Assembly: GCA_016714125.1 (NCBI GenBank)
Contig: JADJNX010000002.1
Span: 496,001-560,000 of the forward strand
Source of the DNA: Ignavibacteriales bacterium
GTDB taxonomy: Bacteria; Bacteroidota; Ignavibacteria; Ignavibacteriales; Ignavibacteriaceae
DNA: 64,000 nucleotides
Direction: 5' to 3'
The position numbers were made by a program, and so were the translations under genes. Each line of letters opens with the position of its first letter. Within the stretch, counting starts at the first letter, position 1. Below are positions 1-9,415 of the stretch, in pieces. A model generated the notes under the pieces. It was not told where the DNA came from and searched no databases. It was given only the letters and a program-made list of their open reading frames with translations.

Positions 1-577
1 CGACTTTTTTGATGCAAGAGCTATGAGCATTGCGACCACAAGAGAACCGACAAGAACACCAATGGTTGCCGCAAAAGACATTACCATATCAACCTTATCG
101 ACCACTAAGTAAAGCGCATCATCAGCTCTAATTTCAGTATATTTGTCGGAATCTGTCACTCCTCTGATCAGCAGGTGATCGGGGTGATATCTACCTCCGT
201 TTTCATTGAAGTCGATTTTCGTGGCGTTTTTAAGCAACAATCCGGTAAATGTGGTTGTTGGATTGACAATGAGTGCGTCAACTGTAAGAATTTCAGGCGG
301 GTTAAATTTGTAAGCTTCTTTTATTTCGTCGAGAGGAGAAAAACAATTGCTCCCTCTTTTGTTATGCCCGTAATTCCTGAAACCCTGTGTACAACACTGG
401 CACCATTTTTCTTGAACGAATGGACATTCCCATCAGGCATAACAACGAGGTGGATTTTGTGTCCTTCCCTCAAGTTTAATGATATTAAACTCTTTATCAT
501 CGGAGTAAACAACACAGCCAAGAAAATATTGGGTTGTTGCAACGATCAGAAGTGAAATTAATATCTTGCGTATCATT
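1..577 (-). CDS. Broken hypothetical lipoprotein with C-terminal membrane helix (partial)
   Basis: The translation starts at an ATG at 577 and opens with a lipoprotein signal: MIRK, a hydrophobic stretch, then the lipobox FLGC and VVYSDDKEF. The frame must be changed near 455-475 and again near 320 to keep a continuous protein. After these changes it reads through a polar middle part (including DEIKEAYKFNPPEILTV) to a hydrophobic helix (SFAATIGVLVGSLVVAMLIALA) followed by lysines at the window edge. The protein is probably anchored to the membrane by both the lipid and the helix. The family is not recognised. The two frame changes look like sequencing indels, given how many similar breaks occur in essential genes nearby. 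The gene continues past the left edge. Confidence 0.6.
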
Positions 578-881
578 AAAGGTACCAATCAATTTTATAG
601 AAAAAATTATTAAACTCTTAGGTAAACATCGTAATAATTTTTGTTTTAATTAACGCCGTTTTTATTCTCCAAAATTCGATCCACCTTCCCTGTTATTTGC
701 TTTTGGCTGAGATATGTTATAATTTTAGGTTCGTCTTTTCTATAAAGACCAAATCGTAACACAATCGGGGGAATGAATATTTATTGGCGACCATTTGCCT
801 CATTTGATCCTGTTTTAAGGTTTTCTGAGTTAAAGTAGCGGAATATTTTACCAACTTGATATTTTTGAAAGAAAACAAGAA
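578..881. other. Intergenic region between divergent genes
   Basis: About 300 AT-rich bases separate the minus-strand lipoprotein from the plus-strand histidine kinase, so both promoters should lie here. A TATTTTTG at 860-867 fits the Bacteroidota -7 consensus TAnnTTTG, but it is only 15 bases before the kinase ATG and no convincing upstream element was found. No conserved RNA or repeat was seen. Confidence 0.4.
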
Positions 882-2548
882 ATGTCGGAGAGCGATTTAA
901 CAAAAGAACTTAATGAACTTAAAGAAAAATATAACCTTCTTCTGGAGGAAAACGAAAAAATCGTTGCGGTTCACCGGAAGGAGTTGATGGAACATAGAAA
1001 AGATTCAACTCTTTTAAGAGAACTGGGTGGGTTTACTAAAATAGGCGCCTGGGAGCTTGACACTAAAACGCGAGAAGTTTATTGGACAGATGAAGTAAAA
1101 ATCATCCATGATGTTGAAAAACTATGTACCAACACTAGAGGAATCCCTTCAATTTTACACCCCGGATTCTCGTGTAAGCTTCAGGCAGCACTCGATAATT
1201 CTGAGAAAACGGAGAGGTTTTTGATCTTGAAATGGAAATTGTTAGCGCCAAAGGGGATAACCAAGCAGGTTCGGACAATCGGAAGAATTGACAATGAAGT
1301 TGGTATTATTTATGGCACTTTCCAGGATATAACCGAGCTGAAATTGATTCACGATACTCAGCTCTTTTTAATAAATAGTAACTATTTAGGAGACAGAGAG
1401 ACCTTCTTTAAATCCTTGGCTCGATTTCTTTCCAAAAACCTCAATATGGAATTTGTCTGCATCGACAGATTGACAGGTGGAAACCTTTCTGCAGAAACTT
1501 TAGCCATGTATTATCAAGGTAAATTTGATGATAATATCGAATATACTTTAAAAGAAACACCCTGTGGACAAGTGGTTGGTAAAAATATTTGTTATTTCCC
1601 AAAAAATGTGAGAAGTCTTTTCCCTTACGACCAGGCTTTGCAGGATATGAATGCTGAGAGTTATGTTGGTACAACTTTATGGAGTTCCGAGGGAAATCCG
1701 ATTGGGTTAATCGCTGTTATTGGAAAAAACCTTTAAAAGATCATCATCCTGGTTGAAACAATACTGAACATGGTCTCGAGTCGTGCCGCAAGTGAATTGG
1801 AGAAGTGAAGCTGAATATCTACTCAAACAGCGACAGGAAGAACTGGAAAAGCAGATAGCAATCAAAAATAAATTCTTTTCGATTATAGCACACGATCTCC
1901 GAAGCCCCTTTCATGCTTTTTTAAATCTCACTGAGATAATGGCTTATGATGGGGATGATCTGAAAGTAATGGAATTTAAAAAAGTTGAGCAAAGAACTTA
2001 ATGACAGTGCGAAAAATTTGTTCAATTTGTTAAATAACCTTTTGGATTGGGCTGGAATACAACAAGGAACAATACCATTCCAGGAAGAGAAAATTGCCCT
2101 GACAGACCTGATTGAACAGGATTTGGATTTGATGAAAGAACGGATGAGCAAAAGCAAATTAAATTAACTAGACTCATCTAAATAATTAATTGTCGTAGTT
2201 GCTGATAAAAATATGCTCAATTCAATAATAATAAATCTGCTCTCAAATGCAATAAAATTCAGCCATAGAGGGGGAAAGATCGAGATCAAAACCGAATTGG
2301 TTGAGGCTGATATCGTAAAAGTAATCGTAAAAGATGATGGCATTGGCATTCCTGAAAAAATGTTGCCAAATCTTTTTAAGGTTAATGAAAAAGTAGGCAG
2401 AAAAGGGACTGAGGGAGAACGCAGCGGGCTTGGGGCTTCTACTCTGTAAAGAATTTGTGGAGAAACACAACGGATCTATGGGGTGGAAAGTCATGCCGGG
2501 GAAGGAAGCACCTTCTATTTCACCCTTAAAAATGCCCGAATAAGCTAA
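882..2548 (+). CDS. PAS/GAF-domain sensor histidine kinase (frameshifted)
   Basis: Soluble sensor kinase predicted to autophosphorylate on histidine and pass the phosphate to an unlinked response regulator. Order: a short coiled coil (about residues 4-40), a PAS domain (about 45-155, with GAWELD and GTFQDITE), a GAF domain (about 165-285), then a HisKA domain with the H-box AHDLRSP and an HATPase domain with N-box NLLSNAIKFS and G1-box DDGIGIP. The C-terminus is FYFTLKNARIS, with the stop at 2546-2548. Reading one protein needs frame corrections near 1735, 1802, 1980, 2152, 2180-2205 and 2438. The pieces follow the order and spacing of one kinase, so this is one gene damaged by indels (or less likely a decaying gene). 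No transmembrane segment and no receiver domain are present. The kinase half resembles that of the propeller kinase at 60559-63834. Confidence 0.8.
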
Positions 2549-2560
2549 CAAAATTTTATT

Positions 2561-2652
2561 GGATTATTGCATTAAAAAAAAAGGCTCCGAAAAGATAAAT
2601 TTCCGGAGCCAAAATACTATCGCATTTTTGCATTACTCCATTATTGCATTAA
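2561..2652 (-). repeat. Short direct repeats around the nrdJ terminator
   Basis: The 13-mer ATTATTGCATTAA occurs on both sides of the terminator hairpin (about 2563-2575 and 2640-2652). The second copy overlaps the nrdJ stop region. In the sense of nrdJ the flank reads as degenerate 7-9 base units around TAATG (TAATGCA, ATAATGG, AGTAATG). This resembles the tandem units seen 3' of other genes in the window. Confidence 0.6.
2573..2610 (-). terminator. Rho-independent terminator of nrdJ
   Basis: Inverted repeat GGCTCCG (2583-2589) / CGGAGCC (2604-2610). On the minus strand it is followed directly by a run of T (A run at 2574-2582), placing it correctly about 40 bases after the nrdJ stop. It also lies 3' of the convergent histidine kinase but lacks a T run in that direction. 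Confidence 0.85.
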
Positions 2653-5600
2653 CTACACCCGCTTGTTGATCCACAAGTCATACATTTAAGGCATGTGCCG
2701 TTTCTAACCATCGTCATACTGTTACACTCGGTGCAAATGTCACCTGTATAACCTTTTTCGATAGCTCTCTGGACCTGCTGTTTAATCACATTGGACTGTT
2801 TATTCAAAAACTTTGAAGTTGTATCCCTTGTGTCCACACCAACTAATTTTGAATTGTAGTTCGAAGAATCCTTAGGCCCAACTTCAACGACATTTTCACT
2901 GATAAGTTCTTCACTCTCGAAATCTTCATTTACCTTGCTCACCTTGGTTGAGGAAAGAAGATCATCAGCGCTGACATGTGCAAGATCATACCTGTTAAGG
3001 TAAGTTACTGCAAGCTCACGGAAGATGTAATCAATAACTGAAGTTGAGAATTTGATTCTCTGGTTGCCTGTTACAACTCCCGATGGATCAAATCTTGTGA
3101 AGACAAATGCGTCAACAAACTCTTCGAGTGGAACACCATGCTGAAGTCCAAGTGAAATCGAAATCGCAAAACTGTTTAACAGACTTCTAACAGTTGCTCC
3201 CTCGCGGTGCATATCGATGAAAATCTCACCTATCTGGCCGTTGTCATACTCACCTGTTCTTATGTAAAGCGATTGCCCGTTTATTTTTGCCTTCTGGGTA
3301 TATCCCTTGCGACGATCGGGAAGTCTTCTTCTCTTGGCAATATATCGGTGGATAATTCTTTCGGCAACTTTAACAATATTATTCTCTTCCTGAGATTCAA
3401 ATATTTCCTGAATGTAGTCGTCTATCAAGGAATTTAACGGTTGTGAAAGTTTTGAACCGTCTCTGTAGAGCGCATTTGCTTTAAGACAGAGATTCCATGA
3501 CTGCATATAAGCATCTTTTACATCATCAATGGTAGAATGATACGGAAGATTAATTGTTTTAGAGATGGCGCCCGAAATGAAAGGCTGGGCTGCGGCCATC
3601 ATTTTTATATGTGCCATTGCTTTCAGGAATCTTGTTCCCTTTTTGCCACATTTATTGGCAGTGTCGAACACAGGATAGTGTTCAAATTTCAGATAAGGCG
3701 ACCCTTCAATGGTCATCGTTCCACACACATAATCGTTGGCGGATGATATTTCCTGCCTCGAGAAACCAAGTGTCCTGAGAAGGTTAAAATCGATCGAATC
3801 CATATCTTCTTCAGAAATTCCAAGGGTATTTTTCAGGAAATCAACACCAAGTGAATATTTGTTGAAGGCAAAGGTAATGTCGAATACTGACGGAAGTTGC
3901 TGTTCAACCATAGCCAGAGTTGCATCTGTGAAACCTTTGGATTTCAAAGATTCAGCGTTAATGTAAGGACAACCTGAAAGAGATCCTGCACCAACTGCAT
4001 ATTGGATTATTTCATCAATTTGATGTTGATTGTAACCAAATTTCTTTAGTGCGGGTGGAACTGATTGATTTATAATTTTGAAGTAACCACCACCGGCAAG
4101 TTTTTTGAATTTCACGAGAGCAAAATCCGGCTCGACACCTGTTGTATCACAATCCATCAACATTCCGATAGTGCCTGTGGGTGCAATTACTGTCACCTGA
4201 GCGTTGCGGAAGCCATGTTTGGTTCCAAGTTCAAGGGCTCTGTCTGCATCCTCTCTTGCTGCTTCCAGGAGATCAGAAGGGCATTTTGTTGGGTCGATAC
4301 CCACTGGTGTAATTGTTAATCCTTCATACTCTTCAACAGGTACATTAAATGCAGCCCGTCTATGATTCCTGATCACTCTAAGCATGTGCTCTTTGTTCTG
4401 TTCGTATTTCGCGAATGTTCCAAATTGTTTCGCCATTTCGGCGCTTGTAGCATAAGAAGAAAAATGCATAATCGCGGTTAATGCACCTGTAATTGCTACA
4501 GCTTCATCACTGTCGTAAGCTATTCCCTGTTGCATGAGAAGTGCCCCAAGGTTGGCATATCCAAGTCCCAGAGTTCTGTAATCATAACTGAGCAAGGCAA
4601 TTTCCCTGCTTGGGAACTGAGCCATTAAAACACTCGTTTCAAGTGTCATGGTCCAAAGTCTTGTAGCATGGCGGAAAGCTTTTATATTAAATTTTCCCGT
4701 TTCTGCAGTAAAAAATTTAAGAAGATTGAACGATGCGAGGTTACATGCTGTATCATCGAGAAACATATATTCACTACAAGGATTTGAAGCATTAATTTCA
4801 CCACCTTCAGGGCATGTGTGCCACTCGTTGATAGTTGAGTGAAATTGGATTCCCGGATCTGCACAGTTCCAGGCAGCGAATGAGATATCTTCCCAAAGTT
4901 CGCGAGCTTTTAAGGTTTTTGAAGGTTTTGGTTTCCTTCCCTCTTTTTTAGCTTTTTTCTTCTCAATTCTCCAGTAAAGATTCCATCCACTATCCTCTAT
5001 CACCGCGTTCATGAACTCATTGGTTACACGAATCGAGTTGTTTGAATTTTGTCCGGAAACTGTTGAATACGCCTCGGAATTCCAGTCAGTATCGTAAATC
5101 GGAAATTCTATCGATTTGTATCCGAGTTTTGCGAGTTGAATAACTCTTTCGATATAGTTGTTGGGAATCAAAGCCTTCTTGGCTTCAATAACAGCTTTTT
5201 GCAGTTTGATATTCAGTTTTGGGTTAAACCTGTCGTTTTCAGGATGTTCTGCATAACAGGCTTTCATAATATTGTTGAGGTGAAGATTGTTAAGCTTTGA
5301 ACCTGTAACCAAAGAAGCAACCTTTTGCTCTTCAATCACTTTCCAGTTAACAAATTCTTCAATGTCAGGGTGATCGAGATCGAGACATACCATCTTGGCT
5401 GCTCTACGGGTGGTTCCACCCGATTTAATTGCCCCTGCTGATCTGTCACCTATCTTCAAAAATGACATCAGTCCTGATGACCGTCCGCCACCGCTAAGTG
5501 GTTCTTCTGATCCGCGGATTTGACTAAAATTGGTTCCTGTTCCCGATCCATATTTGAATAAACGGGCTTCACGCACCCAAAGATCCATAATCCCACCTTC

Positions 5601-6230
5601 ATTCACCAGATCATCATTAATCGACTGTATGAAGCAGGCATGTGGCTGCGGATGGGTGTATGCATCATCGGAGGCTACAAGCTCCCCTGTCTGAAAATCT
5701 ACATAATAATGGCCCTGTGAAGGTCCTGAAATTCCGTACGCCCAGTTTAATCCGGTGTTAAACCACTGTGGAGAGTTTGGTGCTGCCATCTGATTGGCAA
5801 GCATATAAAACATCTCATCATAGTACGCTTTTGCATCCTCTTCACCGTTAAAATATCCACCCCTCCAGGCCCAATATGCCCAGTTGCCCGCGAGGCGATG
5901 AAATACCTGACGACTATCAGTTTCGGAGGTAAATCTTTCGTTTATGGGCAGTTTTTCAAGGTTTTCGGTGTCAGGAACAGATGGTTGAAGCCATTCCGGA
6001 ACTCCCGGTTCTTCACTCTTTTTGAGTAGTTTGGGTATTCCCGCTTTTCTGAAATATTTCTGTGCAAGAATATCAACGGCCACCTGTGACCACCCCGAAG
6101 GGACAAGAATATTATGCATGGAAAAGATGGTTTTGCCGTCCGGATTTCGAATCTCGGAGTTGCGGGGGATATACTCAATTGACTTTTGAGCGTCGGGCTC
6201 GTTTTTCGTAAAGAGTCGCGATATCTTCAT
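2649..6230 (-). CDS. nrdJ: Adenosylcobalamin-dependent (class II) ribonucleotide reductase
   Basis: Reduces ribonucleotides to deoxyribonucleotides with a thiyl radical made from adenosylcobalamin, so it needs no oxygen. The 1193-residue protein matches the long class II enzymes. Visible features are the first redox cysteine in ACFIQSINDDL (about residue 200), the active-site NPCSE (about residue 500) followed by ACNLASFNL, and APTGTIGMLMDCDTTGVEPD. The C-terminus is cysteine-rich and zinc-finger-like (CTECNSM to CLKCMTCGSTSGCS), which in this family recharges the active site. The frame is intact, unlike many neighbours. It is transcribed alone, with a terminator downstream and an 18-bp palindrome upstream. 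No cobalamin riboswitch consensus was recognised in the leader. Confidence 0.95.
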   Translation of the reverse strand: MKISRLFTKNEPDAQKSIEYIPRNSEIRNPDGKTIFSMHNILVPSGWSQVAVDILAQKYFRKAGIPKLLKKSEEPGVPEWLQPSVPDTENLEKLPINERFTSETDSRQVFHRLAGNWAYWAWRGGYFNGEEDAKAYYDEMFYMLANQMAAPNSPQWFNTGLNWAYGISGPSQGHYYVDFQTGELVASDDAYTHPQPHACFIQSINDDLVNEGGIMDLWVREARLFKYGSGTGTNFSQIRGSEEPLSGGGRSSGLMSFLKIGDRSAGAIKSGGTTRRAAKMVCLDLDHPDIEEFVNWKVIEEQKVASLVTGSKLNNLHLNNIMKACYAEHPENDRFNPKLNIKLQKAVIEAKKALIPNNYIERVIQLAKLGYKSIEFPIYDTDWNSEAYSTVSGQNSNNSIRVTNEFMNAVIEDSGWNLYWRIEKKKAKKEGRKPKPSKTLKARELWEDISFAAWNCADPGIQFHSTINEWHTCPEGGEINASNPCSEYMFLDDTACNLASFNLLKFFTAETGKFNIKAFRHATRLWTMTLETSVLMAQFPSREIALLSYDYRTLGLGYANLGALLMQQGIAYDSDEAVAITGALTAIMHFSSYATSAEMAKQFGTFAKYEQNKEHMLRVIRNHRRAAFNVPVEEYEGLTITPVGIDPTKCPSDLLEAAREDADRALELGTKHGFRNAQVTVIAPTGTIGMLMDCDTTGVEPDFALVKFKKLAGGGYFKIINQSVPPALKKFGYNQHQIDEIIQYAVGAGSLSGCPYINAESLKSKGFTDATLAMVEQQLPSVFDITFAFNKYSLGVDFLKNTLGISEEDMDSIDFNLLRTLGFSRQEISSANDYVCGTMTIEGSPYLKFEHYPVFDTANKCGKKGTRFLKAMAHIKMMAAAQPFISGAISKTINLPYHSTIDDVKDAYMQSWNLCLKANALYRDGSKLSQPLNSLIDDYIQEIFESQEENNIVKVAERIIHRYIAKRRRLPDRRKGYTQKAKINGQSLYIRTGEYDNGQIGEIFIDMHREGATVRSLLNSFAISISLGLQHGVPLEEFVDAFVFTRFDPSGVVTGNQRIKFSTSVIDYIFRELAVTYLNRYDLAHVSADDLLSSTKVSKVNEDFESEELISENVVEVGPKDSSNYNSKLVGVDTRDTTSKFLNKQSNVIKQQVQRAIEKGYTGDICTECNSMTMVRNGTCLKCMTCGSTSGCS

Positions 6231-6603
6231 ATTGGAAAGGCTACCTCTAAATTGGCAATTGCCAATTATTTAAAATTTCAAAATACTAGATGGATAGTTT
6301 AGACTATTCATTAAAGAACTATTGTTAAAGTGCCGTCAGTTGCAGAGCAAACCAGGCGGAAGGAAATTTTTTTTTGTCAGCCGACAAATTTTGTGTCCGA
6401 AAATTAACTCTCTCTGAGCAGTTACGCAAATTAAATTTTTCACTCTTGACAATAGAGCGTGAAATCGAAATATTTTTTTTTGGCCACTCCATTTACCGAT
6501 CTCTTTTTACCGTTTACCGATTAGTCTTAGGAGACTCCCCGCCAAATCACTATAATTCCGCCAGAGATTTTCAATTATTCCACACTTAATAAACGAGGCA
6601 GAC
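6231..6603. other. Divergent intergenic region nrdJ / liaF-like
   Basis: 373 bases without a supported gene; a 71-codon open frame here is low-complexity and not credible. Apart from the palindrome at 6250-6267 and poly-T runs near 6367 and 6472, no tRNA, riboswitch or repeat was recognised. Confidence 0.5.
6250..6267. promoter_or_regulatory. 18-bp perfect palindrome upstream of nrdJ
   Basis: AATTGGCAATTGCCAATT is fully self-complementary and its nrdJ-proximal end is 20 bases before the nrdJ start. It lies in the 373-base divergent region between nrdJ and the LiaF-like gene. The position and symmetry suggest a dimeric repressor site. It does not resemble the NrdR box. A weaker inverted repeat (ATAGT/ACTAT) lies at 6294-6307. 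Confidence 0.5.
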
Positions 6604-7332
6604 ATGGCAAAGGTTCAATCTCAAACAGCAAGAATTCTGATCGGAGTTGGTCTGATCCTGCTTGGTGTTCTCTACTTCCTTAAAGAAGTTGATATCATTG
6701 GCGAGCAGCTTAATCATGTAATTTTTTCACTCCCAACCGTTGTCCTGGTAATTGGTATTATCCTCTTTGTTAACTCACGGAGAAAATCCCTCGCTTACCT
6801 GCTAATGGCTCTGGGTTCTGTTGGTATGGTCATAAAATCTTTTAGTCTCGACTATTCCGATTTTATCGTCCCTGTCATTTTACTTTCACTTGGGTTCTAT
6901 ATAATCTACAGACATGTTGAAAAACAACGGGAAGTGGAACTCGGTGGTGATTCCGACACCTTAAGAAATCAATACAGGTCTGAATATGACGTACTGGAAG
7001 AAGTTTCAGTATTTGGCGGCAATAAAAAAATAATAAACAGCAAAAATTTCCGCGGCGGAAATATAACCATTATTTTTGGTGGTTCCGAGATATTTTTGCG
7101 CGACTGCGAACTCTCTGATGGTGAAAATGTACTTGATCTTTTTGTCATCTTTGGTGGTTGCGATCTTACAGTTCCAAGCAACTGGAATGTAAAAATAGAT
7201 GTAGTATCTCTTTTTGGCGGTTTTTCAAGCAAAAGATATAACTACTCCAAATCTGATGATGTTGATGAAAACAAAACTCTTGTCATCAAAGGGCTTGTCC
7301 TCTTTGGCGGCGGTGAAATGAAGGTGTTTTAA
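6604..7332 (+). CDS. LiaF-like membrane protein (cell-wall-active antibiotic response family)
   Basis: The N-terminal half (about residues 8-110) has four closely spaced hydrophobic helices, like the LiaI/LiaF-type membrane domain. A polar linker follows, then a C-terminal beta-rich domain (about 130-242) with repeated FGG turns: SVFGGNKK, IIFGGSEIFL, VIFGGCDLTVP, SLFGGFS, VLFGGGEMKV. This is the pattern of the LiaF C-terminal domain, which in Firmicutes restrains a cell-envelope-stress sensor kinase. It is followed by a LytS/LytR pair, which suggests a membrane-stress circuit, but a terminator separates the two. The function in this lineage is inferred. Confidence 0.75.
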   Translation: MAKVQSQTARILIGVGLILLGVLYFLKEVDIIGEQLNHVIFSLPTVVLVIGIILFVNSRRKSLAYLLMALGSVGMVIKSFSLDYSDFIVPVILLSLGFYIIYRHVEKQREVELGGDSDTLRNQYRSEYDVLEEVSVFGGNKKIINSKNFRGGNITIIFGGSEIFLRDCELSDGENVLDLFVIFGGCDLTVPSNWNVKIDVVSLFGGFSSKRYNYSKSDDVDENKTLVIKGLVLFGGGEMKVF

Positions 7333-7437
7333 TTCGGGGTGGTTGAACAATCCCCAGAATATCCATGCTCATTGGGTGTTCTGTTTTCATGGGGTTGAAA
7401 CCACTATGCTATTGGTTTAAATTTTCTATTTGACCCT

Positions 7438-7470
7438 AACCTCCGGCGAGTAATCTCCGGAGGTTTTTTT
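7438..7470 (+). terminator. Rho-independent terminator after the LiaF-like gene
   Basis: AACCTCCGG (7438-7446) pairs with CCGGAGGTT (7457-7465) around a 10-base loop and is followed by a T run to 7470. It stands about 105 bases after the LiaF-like stop and 150 bases before the LytS-like start, so the kinase pair probably has its own promoter. Confidence 0.9.
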
Positions 7471-7623
7471 GTTTACTCTTATCCTTATAAAACAGGATGT
7501 TATATATTACTTATGTAAAAAAAGGAAAATTCAGAATGTCCACTGATATCCAAAATCTGCCTTGGAGATCGATTTGATAGACCATATTAATCGTGTCTAT
7601 AAAGTCATTTACACAAAAGACAA

Positions 7624-8661
7624 ATGACAAAAAAAGCCATCAACATTATTATTCTTCTTAGCACACTCGTTGGGGTGTCGACAATCTATTTCCACTATTC
7701 TGCCGGGCTGACAGTTTACCAGGCAATAATCGATTCAACAATTTCCACGATGCTGCTCACCGGCTTTTCAACAGGACTTCTGCAACTTTATCGCTTTGTA
7801 CATTTTGAACTCGATGGACTCCTTAAATTTATCGTCATTCACCTCATGGCGGGTATAATTGTCTCGATATTCTGGGTTAATGCCACTCAACTTGTTTTAG
7901 TTCAGGTGTTCATCGATGACCCCGTGTACCAGAATTTCTTTAAAACCAATCTTGTCACCAGATTCTTTTTTGGTCTGATTCTCTATTTTACTTTTACCGC
8001 TTTCATCTACCTGATCCAGGCATATTTTAAAAATATTGAAAGTATCAAAAATGAAGAATCTCTTAAAAGACAACTTCTTGAAGCTGAACTTAATGTCCTA
8101 AAACTACAGGTTAACCCCCATTTCATTTTTAATACACTAAACTCGATATCTTCTCTGACTCAGATCGATCCAACACTCTCCACAGTGATGACCGAAAAAC
8201 TTGCCAAATTCATACGCATATCACTGGAAAACAAAGAACTGACACTGATCCCCCTCTGTGATGAAATTGAAAATATAAAACGATATCTCGATATCGAACA
8301 AGTGAGATTTGAAGAAAAGATGGAAGTGGTTTTTTCAATTGAGGAAGAAACAAAACATATTAAAGTTCCTTCTTTCATTATTATACCCGTGATAGAGAAC
8401 GCCATAAAACATGGTGTGCAACCGGCTATGAATGAGGTAATAATCACTATTTCAACTTCCCTCGAACGTGAATATCTTCAGATTGCTGTAACTAACACAC
8501 TTGAAAATGGTAATCCAAAAAATCCGATTGGTCTTGGTGTTGGGATCAATAATGTGAAAGAGCGACTTAAACTCCACTATGACAAATCAGCGACTGTTTC
8601 GATAAGGAATTATGACAATCTCTTTTCCTTAAGTCTGGTTATTCCTTTGGAGAGGGAATGA
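7624..8661 (+). CDS. LytS/YehU-family sensor histidine kinase
   Basis: Membrane sensor kinase of the LytS type. Four hydrophobic segments occupy about residues 5-145, followed by a coiled coil and a His_kinase domain. The phospho-acceptor motif LQVNPHFIFNTLNSIS is at about residue 160, and the N-box-like IIPVIENAIKHGV and GLGVGINNVKERL form the ATPase part. The 345-residue length is normal. Its stop overlaps the start of the LytR-type regulator (8658), so the two are translationally coupled and form a cognate pair. The ligand is not predictable. Confidence 0.9.
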   Translation: MTKKAINIIILLSTLVGVSTIYFHYSAGLTVYQAIIDSTISTMLLTGFSTGLLQLYRFVHFELDGLLKFIVIHLMAGIIVSIFWVNATQLVLVQVFIDDPVYQNFFKTNLVTRFFFGLILYFTFTAFIYLIQAYFKNIESIKNEESLKRQLLEAELNVLKLQVNPHFIFNTLNSISSLTQIDPTLSTVMTEKLAKFIRISLENKELTLIPLCDEIENIKRYLDIEQVRFEEKMEVVFSIEEETKHIKVPSFIIIPVIENAIKHGVQPAMNEVIITISTSLEREYLQIAVTNTLENGNPKNPIGLGVGINNVKERLKLHYDKSATVSIRNYDNLFSLSLVIPLERE

Positions 8662-9402
8662 AAATAAGAGCCTTAATTGTGGACGATGAGCCTCTCGCAA
8701 GGAGACTTATAAATAAATATTGTGAAGACAGTGGAATGGTTGAAGTGGTGGGTCAAGCTGTAAACGGATTGGATGCATTGCAGAAAATTAGTGACCTTGA
8801 GCCCGAACTTATTTTTCTCGATATTCAAATGCCGGGGGTGACAGGCCTGGGGATGCTCGAGATGATTGATGAACCCCCTCTTATAATTTTTGTTACTGCA
8901 TACGACGAATATGCAGTGAAGGCTTTTGAAAAAAATGCGATTGACTACCTGCTTAAGCCGGTTGAATATGAAAGATTTGTTGCAGCAATTCATCGTGCTC
9001 ACGAGCGCCAATCTTCGAAGGAACTCACCAAAGAGTATTCTTTAATGATCGAAAATCTGAGAAAAGGAACCTCACCCTGGATCGACAATATCCCCGTAAA
9101 AGTTAAAGGTGATATAGTGATACTTAAAGTTGATGAGATTTCATATTTTGAAGCGTTGGATGACTATGTGGTGATCAGAGTTGGAACCAAAAAATTATTA
9201 AAAAAACAGACTTTAAAAATCTTGAGAAGAAACTTAACCCCAACAAATTTATCAGAATTCACAGGTCGTATATTATCAATGTTAAATCACTCCATAAAGT
9301 GATCAATGAAGAGGGGGAAACTACGGAGTACTACTCGAGGACGGAACAGTTTTGCCGGTTAGCAGATCGGGATACCAGAAACTTAAAGACTTCATTGGTT
9401 GA
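8658..9402 (+). CDS. LytTR-family response regulator (frameshifted near the C-terminus)
   Basis: The receiver domain covers about residues 1-120, with acidic residues VDDEPLAR, phospho-acceptor Asp in FLDIQMP and Lys in YLLKPVEY. A LytTR DNA-binding domain follows (IPVKVKGDIVILKVDEISYFEALDDYVVI). The annotated frame stops early at 9302. Shifting near 9210 recovers EKKLNPNKFIRIHRSYIINV, and shifting again in the G run near 9318 recovers LLEDGTVLPVSRSGYQKLKDF, ending at 9402. Those segments are conserved LytTR sequence, so the gene was intact before two indels. It should bind DNA upstream of target genes when phosphorylated by the LytS-like partner. Confidence 0.85.
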
Positions 9403-9415
9403 AATGAAATTCAAC

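Noticed and set aside
175..555. 126-codon plus-strand open frame at the left edge
   Set aside because: It is antisense to the lipoprotein, whose signal peptide, lipobox and C-terminal helix are recoverable on the minus strand; the plus frame has no recognisable features.
2649..6230. Intein within nrdJ
   Set aside because: The 1193-residue length fits long class II reductases, and no splicing motifs or homing endonuclease blocks were seen.
6374..6589. 71-codon open frame in the nrdJ/liaF intergenic region
   Set aside because: Composition is low-complexity Phe/Leu-rich, there is no ribosome-binding site, and it spans poly-T tracts.
6231..6603. Possible cobalamin riboswitch ahead of the B12-dependent reductase
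   Set aside because: No B12-box-like conserved core was found on the minus strand; only the 18-bp palindrome stands out.
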